Below are positions 10,151 through 21,239 of a stretch of 64,000 nucleotides of DNA, piece by piece. The notes below the pieces were generated by a model. That model was not told the DNA's origin and searched no databases. It was given only the letters and a program-made list of their open reading frames with translations. The stretch covers positions 7,750,001-7,814,000 of the forward strand of contig JBBMNZ010000015.1 of assembly GCA_037954325.1 (NCBI GenBank). Reading direction: 5' to 3'. The translations under genes were made by a program, and so were the position numbers. The DNA is from Fistularia commersonii (taxonomy: Eukaryota; Chordata; Actinopteri; Syngnathiformes; Fistulariidae). Each line of letters opens with the position of its first letter. The first letter of the stretch is position 1.

Positions 10151-11360
10151 TTGTCTTTTCTGTTTAACCTTTTTTTTTCCCTCTGAGGTAAAAAAAAAAA
10201 AAAAAAAAATGTTTTTTCAGCAGATTAGTTGATTCCAAGTAAGATGTTTGAAAGATCTAATTTCACGGCTAGCTATTTTTTAAGTGATTCGCTCATTTAT
10301 TTTAGCATTATACGCAAGTCTTTTGAAAATATAACGGATAACTTGAAAATAAATATATTATAATATAGTAAATATATAAATATAATATATAAATATTTTT
10401 TTTTTTTTAGCCTTCAGGTTTTTTCTTGCCACATTTGTGTAATTACTGCATTTATTTATTAATTTATCAATTTATTTAGTTCTTGATCAGTATTTAATTT
10501 TCTTTAATTTGAAAGTCTTTCTTTGCCTTGTTGATGCTATCTATTGTAAAAAATTCTGAGCCTTCTCTGATTATTTTTCTTATTTTACTGATTTTTTGTT
10601 GTTTTTTTTTTTTTTTCAAATGACTGGATGATTGGCAATTACTCTCTAAAATCAAGGCCAAATAGCAGATAATTTCTACAAGTAAGAAATCACAGAGGAT
10701 GTAAATCACAATGTAACCCTGACATTGACAACCTCTGTGTAATATGACTCACACGCTGGTGTAATAAAAATATAAAATAAACAGTGTCAATTACATTCGG
10801 GACAGAGTGACCTCTTCCAATCTCTGTTTCAACCTAACATTACATTATTAACAGTTGAGTCAGAGATGATGAGATGACTCGCAAAGAAAAAAGAAGCAAA
10901 ACAAGATATGGTCAGAAATATAGGACCACAACAGAAATATTTAATATTTCACCAATTTTGATGATTTTATATGTTTTTTGTTTTTTGTTTTTTTTTTACT
11001 TAATGGCTATTTAGGATTTTTTTTTATTTAATTTGGGCTTTCTTATAATTTTCTTGGTAGACATGCTTTTGGCGAATGTTTTTTGGTGAATTTTAACTCC
11101 ATTGGACACAATTTCTCACAAATTTGAAGGCACTCACCTCATAAGGTGTCTCAAGCTTTTAAATGAACTCCACTGATTTTGTATTTCATTTTATTGTAAA
11201 TTCATAACTAAATTATCTTTAACTTTCTCCTTAAACTATTGCTAAAATGTCATTTTTTTAATGTAAGGCTATTTTTCAATCCTATTTTGCTGATTTTAAT
11301 AAAGATTAAAAATGTAAAAAAAATATTTTTCAACAAACAATTTTATTGCAGTTCTCTTTA
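10150..11360. other. AT-rich spacer with one complex patch, no gene
   Basis: Homopolymer runs at 10190-10209, 10396-10408 and 10602-10616. The patch 10720-10860 is more complex ('gtgtcaattacattcggg') and may be worth a conservation check. The rest is low complexity. Confidence 0.4.
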
Positions 11361-11366
11361 ACATTA

Positions 11367-12120
11367 CAGTAGCCTAAGCTTATGATCTCTGTTTACGAAA
11401 ACAGAGTTGTAGCATCGTAGCGTATCGACAGTTGTGGGTTCTACTCTGCATGGTTTCCATCGTTCATCGTTGTGTACTTATGTTAAAAAAAACTAAAAGT
11501 AAGAAAGGGCTCATTATAGCTCCCAAAACGGTTAAAAATGGTAGTACTAGAGTTGTTAAGAAGGGGTTAAGAATTACAGTCAATCCAAAGATGGGAATAA
11601 TAGCTAAACGTGAGAGCGGTGTTTGTGCTACGGAATTCGCAAAGCGCAACGACATGTTTAAGTCCAGTTATACTATCCTGTAGAACAAAAATGTGCTAAA
11701 GATGTTTAATGTGACTAAAGGAGTGACTAGATTAGCAAAGCAAAGGTCTTAAGTCTTAAAAGAAGTAAAAAAGCTATCGTTAGTTTGGATTAATGAACGA
11801 CATGTTGCTAGCCATAGCATGAGCTAACGCTTATGCTATGCTGCAAATGCTGGCAAGAGGAAAAAAAACAACAGAAACGCAGCAATAATGAAGGTTATCT
11901 TAATTTTTTTTCTGTGTTTTCGCCACAAATAAAACTATAAAGAAGTTTCCAGAGAGTGCAGATTTTTAGTGCTATAGAACGGATCAATTGGATTTACATT
12001 GACATTTACATTTACATTACATTTACATCAACAGGAAAAATTGATTTGGTTCAAGAACACTTCAGTTTCCAAATGGAGTCAAAGAACAAATTAAATCTGG
12101 TTTGTTGATTATTTCTAACA
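11367..12120 (+). mobile_element. Tigger/pogo DNA transposon, internally deleted (copy 1)
   Basis: A TA dinucleotide (11365-11366) precedes CAGTAGCCTAAGCTTATGAT, a decayed terminal inverted repeat. The body carries the N-terminal part of a Tigger transposase and then the element's 3' region, which aligns with copy 2 (44020-45070, opposite strand). Shared words include 'cgccacaaataaaactata' (11922-11940) and 'ggatttacattga' (11990-12002), and the end word is AACAAATTAAAT. The catalytic DDE core is absent, so the copy could move only with a foreign transposase, and its ends are now too decayed for that to be likely. Confidence 0.7.
11516..11800 (+). pseudogene. Tigger transposase N-terminus (CENP-B-like DNA-binding region), broken
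   Basis: Translation after codon 11516 reads IAPKTVKNGSTRVVKKGLRI, which is the family start MAPKKVKN.. with ATG changed to ATA, so the start codon is lost. The helix-turn-helix region follows (IIAKRESG, CATEFAKRN) to a stop at 11681-11683. Past the stop the same family is still legible (VTKGVTRLAKQRS, then VWINERHVA near 11780) with further stops. In the pogo/Tigger family this region binds the transposon ends. The gene is dead. Confidence 0.75.
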
Positions 12121-12760
12121 ATGTCAATTTTGTTGTTTTTTGTTTGGTTCTTTTTGAAAGATGATGGGGGTTCTCCCGGCCGTGCCTATCACCACAGTTA
12201 CAACAAGACATAATTTTCTTTTTGTGTCTTACTGTACTTTCTTACTGCCTTTGTCAATATATTTACAGTATGTATTCATTTTTTTTTCTTGAAATTTCTT
12301 GAGAACTGCTGTAGGGTTAAAAACAAGAGGTCATGTGATTTTCTGCATTTTTTTAATTTTATCTACTCATGTTATTTATTAAGATATTTTGATTTTATCA
12401 CATCTCTCGTTTGTTATGGCATTATTTCCAAATGTTTAATAATTTGTTTAAAAAGACCCATTTTTACTGGACATACTTAAACCGTTTAAGCGATTTCTTC
12501 CAATTTTGACCAAGGTGACCGCTTGCCCATGGCAACAGAAGTGCTCACTGAATTCAGGGACTCAAGAGAGCAAAAGTTTTTTTGATTTTTTATTTGCCAC
12601 TTATCTAAATCAAAAAATATGTTGACTGTTAACTGTGGTTACCTTTTTTTTTTTTTTTTTTTTAATCATTCATCCCTTTAAACTTTTTTTTCCCCCCTGA
12701 TAGAAGTAAATACCAACCAAGGACTATCTCGATTTTAAATTTCATATTTTGTCCTATTTG
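12120..12760. other. AT-rich spacer, no gene
   Basis: T-runs at 12644-12663 and elsewhere. No recognised family. Confidence 0.5.
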
Positions 12761-13260
12761 GTCCGCAGCGAAGGAAAGCACTGGTGTTTTCTAGAAGAGA
12801 AGTGTGTTTCTCCTCTGCTCTGTTTATTGGACCAGAAATAGTTTGGCTGGTGAGAGACGTGGCGCTTCCTTAATGGCCCGGAGACCATAAACACATAAAT
12901 AAATATGATAGCGGCGGGTACTTTTTACAGCAGCAGGTGGTAAAAGGCCGGTTAAGTGGCGGGAAACGCTAGTAAAAACAACCCACCCGGCTTGCTAATC
13001 AACTTAAGGTGGATTCTCTTGTCACAGACGTGATTAGATGCAGACACAGGTCTCCTCTCCGCCCTTCGATGCCTCCCCCTCCAATCACCTTGTCACAGGA
13101 TGCTGTGAGCCGCTTCCCCGGCACATTGATTTCCAACCCCAGAACAACCAGATGGTTGCAGACGATCTGCATTTTCACGCGGCCTGAGCGAAAAAAACGG
13201 CAGCGGCGTTCATGCAGCTGCAAGCGCAGATACTGACCTACAGATGCTACCCATTATACA
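12760..13260. promoter_or_regulatory. Candidate noncoding regulatory island (unproven)
   Basis: About 500 bases of complex, CpG-containing, non-repetitive sequence between AT-rich tracts, with words such as 'cttaatggcccggagaccat' and 'gcttgctaatcaacttaagg'. Short frames on both strands (74-75 codons) are unrelated to known proteins. The suggestion is inference. Confidence 0.25.
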
Positions 13261-13419
13261 TCCATTTCCTTTTTATTTTTAATTAGAAATTGTATTAAAT
13301 TTTTATGTGTATTGCATCATATCAATTTTGTTTTCAGGCGTGGTCAAATGACTCCTGCTGAGGCCATGACCCCATTTACAGTAGGCTGTGATTAGAGCGA
13401 GGAAGGGAACCCTTTTCCT

Positions 13420-14010
13420 ATTTTCATGAATATTGATCTATGGATTTGTTCAAAAATCCTTATTTTTTTAACCAAAGACTAAATAAAATAAAGTTAAATT
13501 AAATTGAATTAACAGAAATATAACAACAAATAATCCTAAAAATGAAAATTGAAATAAAAGCAAGTAAGGCACATCAACTTCCTGTTTTCATGGATATCGA
13601 TATGTTAGATATGTTTATAACGACATATTTTACCAAAAATGAAATAGAATAAATAAAATAGAATTAAAGTTAGGAGGAATAAAAAACAGAAATAAAAATG
13701 GAAACAATATAACTAGTAATAAAGGATGTAAGAGATGTAAATAAAAACGAAATGATTATTTGATTGGTTAGAACAAACACAGCGAACCAATTGGCAATTT
13801 TCATAGATGTCAATACATTGGATATGTTCAAGAAGATTTTTTTTCTTTACCACGGAATAAATAAAATTAAAAAAAACAAATATAATATTATAAGTAGTAA
13901 TAAAAACAGAAATAACATAACTTAAAGTAATAATAAAAATAAGATAAAAATAAAACAATTGATATGTTGGATATACTCATAAAGACATAACAATAACAAA
14001 ATAAGATAAA
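13420..14010. repeat. Degenerate AT-rich tandem repeat, ~160-210 bp unit
   Basis: A landmark TTTTCATGGATATCGATA...GGATATGTTCA(A/T)AA appears at about 13422, 13586 and 13797, with a partial form at about 13958. Each is followed by A-rich DNA containing ACAGAAATA and AATAAATAAAAT words. Units are highly diverged and vary in length. Confidence 0.65.
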
Positions 14011-14049
14011 AGAATAGAATAAAAACAAGAACAACAGTAAATTCATTTT

Positions 14050-14660
14050 GTAATTTACCACCCCTTGGACGGACTTAAAGAGATGCTCCTCTGCGGAAAA
14101 CATCTGGAGTCGTCACTTTCACTCCTGGCAGCATGTAAACGCATTGGGAATCGACCACCATCCCACCCTTCCGGGGCAGCTGCTTCCCATTAGCACGATA
14201 TTAGCTTCCGCGCTATCAACGTTGACGACTAACGGACGTCCATTGAGTTCAGTGACATGAGTGAGTGACTTATTTTTATTTTAGTTGGTGTGAAAGTATC
14301 GGAGGGTATTCTTGAGGGTGGCAGGTGTCCGGGAGGGGTTGGGGACGGGACTTAGCACAAGGGTGAAGATCCGAAAACCATGGCGTGAAGAATGCCGGAA
14401 TGTCTCCAGCATTTTTGGCGAGGTGCCGAGGGGCCAAGGGGCCCCGTCATCCCCGCGTGGGGAGAATTTTTGGATGTTTTTGCGGAGGGTCAGGCATTCA
14501 AGCCAAATTGCTTTCCATGATAAAAAGCAGGCTGGGACAGAAAGACCAGAAAGACCAAAAGCGGTGCCATTTTTCCTCGCGTTCCGGCACAACCAGGATG
14601 AGAGGAAACATTATCATCAAACGTGTGCTCTTTCTCGTCATTGTTCGATGAACTAGAAGT
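14050..14660. other. G+C-balanced block with overlapping frames on both strands
   Basis: About 600 bases of complex sequence. Open frames of 114 and 88 codons (plus) and 103 codons (minus) overlap between 14281 and 14656. None has a recognisable domain. The overlap of three frames suggests low stop density from composition, not coding. A decayed element or a regulatory block are alternatives. Confidence 0.3.
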
Positions 14661-14886
14661 GTCTCTTTTTGGGGTTCGGCATCAATGTAGGAATGCCATT
14701 TCCCATTTTACAAAAGAAAGATATGGAAAACACGAACTTCACTTTTATTTAGCTTTAGGTAAAGACACCAATGTTGATCCAGACTTGAATCTCTAGGTTC
14801 TTCGAAAATTATGAAATTTGGAATCTTCCAAATTCGTCAGCCGTTTTACACATTAGTCTCCGATGGGGCAGGGGTGGGTAAAATTA

Positions 14887-15010
14887 AACTTTATGATATA
14901 AAAATTCAGAAACAACTGAAGAAGGCTCTTGTATGAGGGTTGAAATGTCTACAAGTGAAGAAATTCAAGTCCAGTTGCCACAGCAAGAAGATTTCGACAA
15001 AAAAACAACA
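14887..15010 (+). mobile_element. Fragment of a dispersed fish repeat (…CAAGTCCAGTTGCC…)
   Basis: The stretch holding 'gttgaaatgtctacaagtga' and 'attcaagtccagttgcca' followed by 'agcaagaagatttc' matches the copy at 34605-34740 ('attcaagtcttcaagtccaattgcc', 'aagacaagaagatttc'). I recall similar ends (GAAACGTCT..AAGTCCAGTTGCC) as abundant fish repeats, perhaps from a Penelope- or LINE-like element. The class is uncertain. Confidence 0.5.
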
Positions 15011-16130
15011 GCAATGACAACCCGACCGTGCATGCTACCAATTTACAGCGACCTGTTCAAGAAGCTGATAGTTTCGGGTATGAATGAGCATCAGTGCCTG
15101 GTGGTCCGTGTATTCTGGCCCGTATTCAGACAGGTTTCACATTAAAACTTCTCAATTTCTCATCAAAATGCACAAGTATTTGCCAGAAAAGTCAGGTTGT
15201 TATCAGTTATGGTCACTTGTATCTGAGCTGAGTTCCCACTCGCAGAGATATTATAGAGATATATGGAAGGTGAGAACTATAAAAATGGTAAAAACATCAA
15301 AATTATATTTTTGCTGCACGGTTTAAATAATGCCTAAGTAATTTTTTGATTTTTTCTATATCAACTGATTATTCAACATATTGCTCAGTTTTTTTTTGGA
15401 AACATAGCAAAATGGTCGATGATTATTTGAAGAGGGCGACATAATTATATGGTATTTTATAAAATAATATTGGGATGAATGGAAATACTATGAATTTTAA
15501 ATGGTTTCAATGAAAATAAATCAACCAATTACAAATGTTCAACACAGACAGCAGTATAGATAAGTAACTTAATAGTATCAATACATAAATATATGAATGA
15601 ATCTCAAAAATGAAATCAACCAATTCCATTGGGGTCGCAACCATTTGACGCGATTTATAAATCCTTCATAGAGGCAGCTTCCCCTGATACCTTTGAGACA
15701 ATTTGGAATTACCTTTCCGCAGCCTCGACACTTTGAAATTAAATTCGCCAGCGGCAGTATTATCCCGGGAGTGTTTTTTTTATTTTTTTTTATTTTTTTT
15801 TATTTTTCACAAATTACAAAATGATTTTCACTGACACCAGGAGATGACAGAATATTGCATATACTGAAAGAAAAAAATGAAAATTTCATACTAACCTTTT
15901 TTAAATTTCACACTATTCAGTGTCTGATAAAAATTGATGAAATTAAATAAAATATAGGAAATCAATCACTCCATTGGTACATAATAAATATATATAAATA
16001 ACTTATATAGAGAGATGTATATGTATATATTTAATAGCCTTTCATAACAGTTTAATAACATTAATAACCTGTAATGTTTAATGATTTTAACATTTCAATC
16101 TGAGGATAAGACCCGGGGAGAAGAAACCAC
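15010..16130. other. AT-rich spacer, no gene
   Basis: Mixed then AT-rich DNA. The T-rich (TTTTTTTTTA)-like tract is at 15773-15806. No recognised element. Confidence 0.45.
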
Positions 16131-16560
16131 TACATCCTATATCTTTTGTCAAGTTAAATCGCCCGTTTTTCTCAGAGATGGAAAACAAGGAAATCCTTGT
16201 GAGTTTTCCCCATTTTCCCCAAAGGGGAAAAAAAAAAAAAAAAAAGATTAAAAGATCCTCCCCGTGCTCCTCCGGAGGCCTTCCTGCAAACCCGAAACCC
16301 TTCGTGTTTCCCCGGGACCCCAGACTCGGCAGATGGCGGGTTCAAGGTAAACCTCCGCCCACACAGTGGCGACCCACACGGCAGCAGACAGGAGCATTTA
16401 AGGAGGGTCCCGGAGCGCCGGCGGCAGCAGCCATCATTGGACGGCGTCCAGTAGCTTAATCGCAACCAGATTTGGAAATGTAAGACTAGGAAAAGAAAAA
16501 AAAAAAACACGAGGGGGAAGCTTGTAAAAGTTATGGGGTCCGCGGAAGGTGAGGCCTCAA
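16130..16560. other. Complex block, no gene recognised
   Basis: G+C-balanced DNA around an A-run (16228-16245). A 93-codon plus-strand frame (16178-16459) and a 112-codon minus-strand frame (16172-16510) overlap completely and resemble nothing known. Confidence 0.3.
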
Positions 16561-17390
16561 CTGTGTGTTTAAGGGTCTTATATCATGCAGGGGTTTGCAA
16601 TATGTTTTTTTGTTTGTTTGTTTCTACCGTGGAAGGGGGTATAAATATATTATTTATATTTTATTTTATTTAAAATATTTATTTATTTTAAAGTTCATTT
16701 CGGTGACTTTACGGGTTTTACATCCAGGCACCAGTGCTGTGAAAAGGCTAACTTTATTCGAACCCGTAACCTTATTTTGGCTTTGAAAAAGTCGTTTTTG
16801 CACGTTCTTCGAAAAAGTCATCGGATATCAGATCCCGAAGTATCAAGCGGTCGGTAAGTTGAAAAAAACAATAATAATAAAAGATAGAAAAGGAGTCGTC
16901 TGTGGGATGGGGTTTTGCGCGGTGGTGCAAAAGTTCAGCATCAAAAAGCAATGTTTTTGGTCACGTCGGAGATGTTCCGGGATGTGAGGAAACTGAAAAA
17001 AAAAAACGCATCCTCCTTCTCCTGCATTCCTTTTTTCTTTCTCCGCCGTTTTCAACTCTCTGATGAAAAGAGGAGGAAAGCGGGAAACTCACCCTCCATT
17101 TTTTTTTTTTCCTCTCCCTACTTCAGATGGGTTTCCATTTTCAATTGAGGTCACTTGAGGAGATGTTTTTCCTTTTTTTTTTTTTTTTATAATTTATCTA
17201 TCTATTTTAATCCAAGTCCTGCTTCTGCCACTGATTCAAAATGGTATTTTTCACAAAACCCTGGACACCGGGGTGCAGGACCCGGAGGTCTGTCGGGAGT
17301 GGGATGTCGCTTTGAGTAGAAGGCTGTAAAATTGGATGTTACACCGCACAGATATAAGAGAAAATTACTGCTGCACAGCCGATTATACTT
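16560..17390. other. Mixed sequence, no gene recognised
   Basis: A TTTA-rich tract at 16640-16690. Complex sequence at 16880-17090 contains A- and T-runs. T-run at 17172-17188. No gene seen. Confidence 0.4.
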
Positions 17391-17394
17391 GAAA

Positions 17395-17396
<2 letters not shown>

Positions 17397-17452
<56 letters not shown>
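17397..17452. repeat. (TA)n microsatellite
   Basis: About 27 uninterrupted TA units. Confidence 0.97.
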
Positions 17453-17454
<2 letters not shown>

Positions 17455-17886
17455 TAGTGTTCTGTAAAAGCAGAGTGGTACAAAGGCACAAAGAAAAACA
17501 AATAAATTGGGGCTTGCGAAAATTCCTTAGTTTCCTTCCAAATGCTACGGTAAGAAAATTCTAACATTTGTCTACAACAAATGGAAAGCGACATTGGTTA
17601 CTGCGCTGCTTCTTCCGACCAGGAGGTGGCAGTCGAGGGATGGCGCGAGTCGAAGCAGCAACGACATGACCAATCAGAGAACGTTCACCAGCGAAGGCCA
17701 TGCCCGAAATGTCCCAAGCAAAATTTAGACCTTTTAAGTTGAAATTCAACAGTGTTGAACAGGGTCGTGAAGCACGAAAACTAAAGCTTCATTTTGGCAT
17801 AGGTCAGATGCATAAATTCATTTTATCTTACTTTTAATAACGAGATTATCCTTCAAAGAAAAAGTAAATAAAAATGTGAATAAAAA
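17452..17886. other. Complex sequence, no gene recognised
   Basis: 17530-17810 is complex ('accaggaggtggcagtcgag', 'accaatcagagaacgttcac'). It could be an old element or a regulatory piece. Nothing decisive. Confidence 0.3.
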
Positions 17887-17888
17887 TG

Positions 17889-17926
<38 letters not shown>

Positions 17927-18065
17927 CAACCATTCACTCACTCACTCATTCACTCACTCAATATCTTCCCAATCAACACAGACACTGGTAGAACAGCCAA
18001 TAATTATTGGCCAAATGTTGTTATTATTATTATTATTATCATTATTATCATTATTATCATTATTA

Positions 18066-18096
<31 letters not shown>

Positions 18097-18112
18097 CATT
18101 ATCATTAACTCC
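17886..18112. repeat. (AAT)n and (ATT)n/(ATTATC)n arrays flanking a short unique core
   Basis: (AAT)n at 17887-17924 is followed by a unique core containing (CACT)n words at 17935-17960. Then comes an ATT array with regular ATC interruptions at 18021-18107. The two arrays are inverted relative to each other (AAT versus ATT) and could pair. Confidence 0.93.
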
Positions 18113-18900
18113 ATGAGGAAGGAACATGTTTATTTTTGCATTAAATTAACCCCTTAAATAACACTTTTTTTTATGGACCACAACTGTGAGAGGGGGAGGA
18201 CACGCTGACAGTAAAGAGGTGAACGTGACTTAAATGTAACTGAGCAATAAGTCGATTGAAATCCGAATCGAGAGCATGTATCATTGGACATGTACGTTTG
18301 TTGTGTTTTCATTGGAAAAAACAAAGGAGAGAAGAAGCTGTCTGGGAACTCACCTGTTGGCCAGGATTGACAGGAAGGAAAGGGTCCGGATGAGCCCAGG
18401 GGAAAACAAAAGAGAGAGAAAATTTCCAGTTAGTTATATCATCAACAACCAGTCTCAAATTTCAAGCAACAATTGGTTTACATCCCATCTTTTTAAATAT
18501 CCCGCACTCTCTCTGATATCAGAATATCAGAAAAACTTGATTTGTTCCTGGTACGCAACTGGAGGGCAATCTAGAGATATATAAATTCAAAAATAAAACT
18601 AAAATAAGAAATTTTGAAAATAAAGTGTCTCCGTGTTTTCTGTTGCGGACCCTCGAAATACCCCATTCCTCCCCGACTCCCTCTGGAATAAAAATAACAA
18701 TTTATTTTTATTTTTTTTGTCTCTAAATCTTACGGAGATGTACATATCATTGAGTTACCACATTTTATTTTTTTACTTTATTTTTATTTCATACATAAAT
18801 ATATGTTGGATCTGGGCTAGCCCATGTGTAGAATGATGGCTGAAAGTGAAAGTGATATTTTTTTCATTTATTGCCATGTTATGATTTATATATATTTTCA
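18112..18900. other. Mixed sequence, no gene recognised
   Basis: Unique-looking to about 18600, then AT-rich. A 102-codon frame (18276-18584) has no recognisable domain. Confidence 0.35.
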
Positions 18901-18904
18901 AAAT

Positions 18905-18985
18905 TTGCCCGATGACTGCTGGGATTGGCTCCAGAATGCAGGAGAAGGGTTGTAGATTTATGAATGAATGAAAAATAATCCCTTG
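18905..18985 (+). mobile_element. 3' end fragment of the fish dispersed repeat
   Basis: 'ctgctgggattggctccagaa' followed by a GAATGAATGA tail (18960-18972) is the family's usual 3' end. The upstream part is missing. Confidence 0.55.
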
Positions 18986-19323
18986 TAATTACTTATAATT
19001 GCTTTCAATGCAATATTTTGCACTGGGGCAACATTTCCTGTAGAAAAGGGATACAAAGCAAGGGATTAAAACAAAAAGTATCCAAATATTCCAAAGAAAA
19101 CACAGCACTTTTCTTCTGACCTTCGAATACAGTTGGAGTTGGCAGACCCTCTCCTGTTTACCCCCGAACGCACCGGTTCGTGCTTCCGCATAAATGACAA
19201 CTCTGCTCGCTTATATTTGCTCAAATCCAAAAGGTGTGGCCTTTAACAAAACAGACCGAGCACTGTGACGCCAGTGGTTTGTCGCCCGTTAAATCCCAAC
19301 TCTTCCAAACCCCCCGGTATTGT

Positions 19324-19330
<7 letters not shown>
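18985..19330. other. Mixed sequence, no gene
   Basis: AT-rich, then a complex stretch at 19130-19320 ('cgcaccggttcgtgcttccg'). No gene. The T-run at 19329-19353 follows. Confidence 0.35.
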
Positions 19331-19359
<29 letters not shown>

Positions 19360-20160
19360 AGTCAGCTTAAAGGATTAGCGCTGTCTCAGGTTACATCACC
19401 GCCTCTCTTCTAACGGGCGTAAAGTGCGTGCGTTTCACTCCATCTACCCGTTGCTGTTATAAAGGTCGGTGCTCCGAAGCGGCAAACGGGCGTGCATCTG
19501 TTATTCGATTGGCCGACAACAACAAAAAAAAAAAAAAAACAAGGACAAACTAAGCCAGAGCGATATGGCTCAATTAGCAACTTCGGTAACAAGTTCCTCT
19601 TTTTTATATAAACTGCTTCCTCATTCATGCTCCCTAATAGCTGACATGTCACGTCAATTTCCCCTCACGCGGGAGACGCCGAAGAGCTGAGAAAGTCAAG
19701 GTCGGCTTATTAATCCGCCCCGCCGCCTTCCTTTCACTTTCCTAAAGAGGTAATCATCCTGGCCCTCGCCGGCGCTCGTGAAGCAGGAGGGTGAGGGGGA
19801 GGGTATCAGAGGGAAAAACGCAGCTTTGAAGTGATAGGAGCGTAAGCAGAAATCAGCAAAGGTCAACGATATTCAGAATGAAACGTCTTAGTGGGGTTGG
19901 GGAAAAAAAAAAAGAAGAAGGAGAGGAAGGCCGCCCACGGCTTGGACTGCACGTCGGCGGCTTCCTGACGGGAGAGTTTTGCATCAGCTTGATTCTCTCA
20001 CAGGGGATTCGGTTTCAGGGCAAAGACTAACAGACACAGATATTCAGATCAAAAGCTCTCGAATAAAATGATCCGAAATAGTATTTTCGGTCTCCGTGCT
20101 ACGGTAGTAATATTAATAAGACACAAGGTCTGGCTCAAGAGCATATCATCATTGCTCTCA
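19330..20160. promoter_or_regulatory. Candidate noncoding regulatory island (unproven)
   Basis: A long T-run, then about 800 bases of complex, non-repetitive, CpG-containing DNA (for example 'ggcttattaatccgccccgc' at 19703-19722). No coding frame worth calling. Regulatory role is inferred from texture only. Confidence 0.22.
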
Positions 20161-20503
20161 TAGTCCAGCGTTTTGCCAATGTTCCCAGATTCCAACGTTC
20201 AGCTTTCAGCTCATTTGAGGTCCAAAAGCCGCTATCTTAGGACTGATCTTCAAGAGAGTCCAGTACTCCAAGGGCTCAGCCTTTCCACGGTCCGATGTTC
20301 CCGGGATACAATTTTCCCTGAATCCAGTCTTGTCAGGATCCAATTATCAATTTTCAGGGTCAAACACTCCCATGGCTCAACCTTAGGAGGGGCAAAGTTT
20401 ATCTAGGTTCAATCTTGCCTGGGTCAAATGTACCAAAGGGGACGGTTGTACCCGGGTACAGTGTTCCTTTGGTACAGTTTACCCTGAATCCTATCTTGCA
20501 AGG

Positions 20504-20537
20504 GTCACATATTTAGTCGGTCCACTAAATATGTGAC
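20504..20537. repeat. Perfect 14-bp inverted repeat with 6-nt spacer
   Basis: Left arm GTCACATATTTAGT (20504-20517), spacer CGGTCC, right arm ACTAAATATGTGAC (20524-20537). It ends two bases before the target-site duplication of the LINE insertion at 20540. Confidence 0.97.
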
Positions 20538-20539
20538 AC

Positions 20540-20714
20540 TGATCCAAGGTTCTTGTTCTTCTTCTTCTTCTTCTTCTTCTTTTTCTTCTTCTTATTCTTC
20601 TTCTTCTTCCAACCTGCTTGAACCCGTCTCTTCACCTCTTTTTCACGCTCTCTGTTGCTCTGGACTGTTGACCCCAAGTACCTGAAATCCTCCAGCTTCT
20701 TGATCCAAGGTTCT
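20540..20714 (-). mobile_element. AAG-tailed LINE fragment with 14-bp target-site duplication
   Basis: The direct repeat TGATCCAAGGTTCT lies at 20540-20553 and 20701-20714. Between them, read on the minus strand, is a short reverse-transcriptase fragment (KKLEDFRYLGSTVQSN, then VKRRVQAGW) followed directly by an (AAG)n-rich tail (20554-20617 on the plus strand as CTT). Copies at 29912-30217 and 47322-47415 show that this family normally ends in the same AAG-rich tail after a CGDP-ending ORF. Here the ORF is cut after QAGW and joined to the tail, so both the 5' part and the C-terminal part are missing. The host is the tandem array 20160-21240. Confidence 0.85.
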
Positions 20715-21239
20715 AATATACCCATGGTTTAACCTTCAAAGTGTTTACCTGGGTTTATCTGGGTCCAATGTTCCCAGGGGCCAGTGTTCCTTGCGTACAA
20801 TTTTCCCTGAATCTTATTTTGCCAGGGTCCAAGTTTTACTCAGCCCACAGATGCAAGGGTCAAATGTTCCCAAAGCTCAACCTTCAAAAGGTCCCAAGTT
20901 ACATGGGTCAGATGTTCACAACACCCAATGCTCCCAAGTTTCCCAAAATCCAGTTTTACAAGGTTCCAGTTTTTACTTGGTCCACTGATGCAAGGGTCAA
21001 ACGCTACCTGGGTGCAACATTTCAATGGTCCGATGTTCCATGGGTACAATTTCCCCGAATCCAGTTTTGCCAGGGTCCAATTTTTTACCCAGTCCACTGT
21101 GCAATGGTCAAAAGCTCAATTTTCAAAGGTCCCCTTTTGTCCCGTGCTCCCAGGGTCGGATGTTCCAAGGGGTCAAATGTTATCTCAAGACTTGTTCTCC
21201 AATCCCAAATGTTTGGTCTGTCTAAGTCCAATGGGACAA

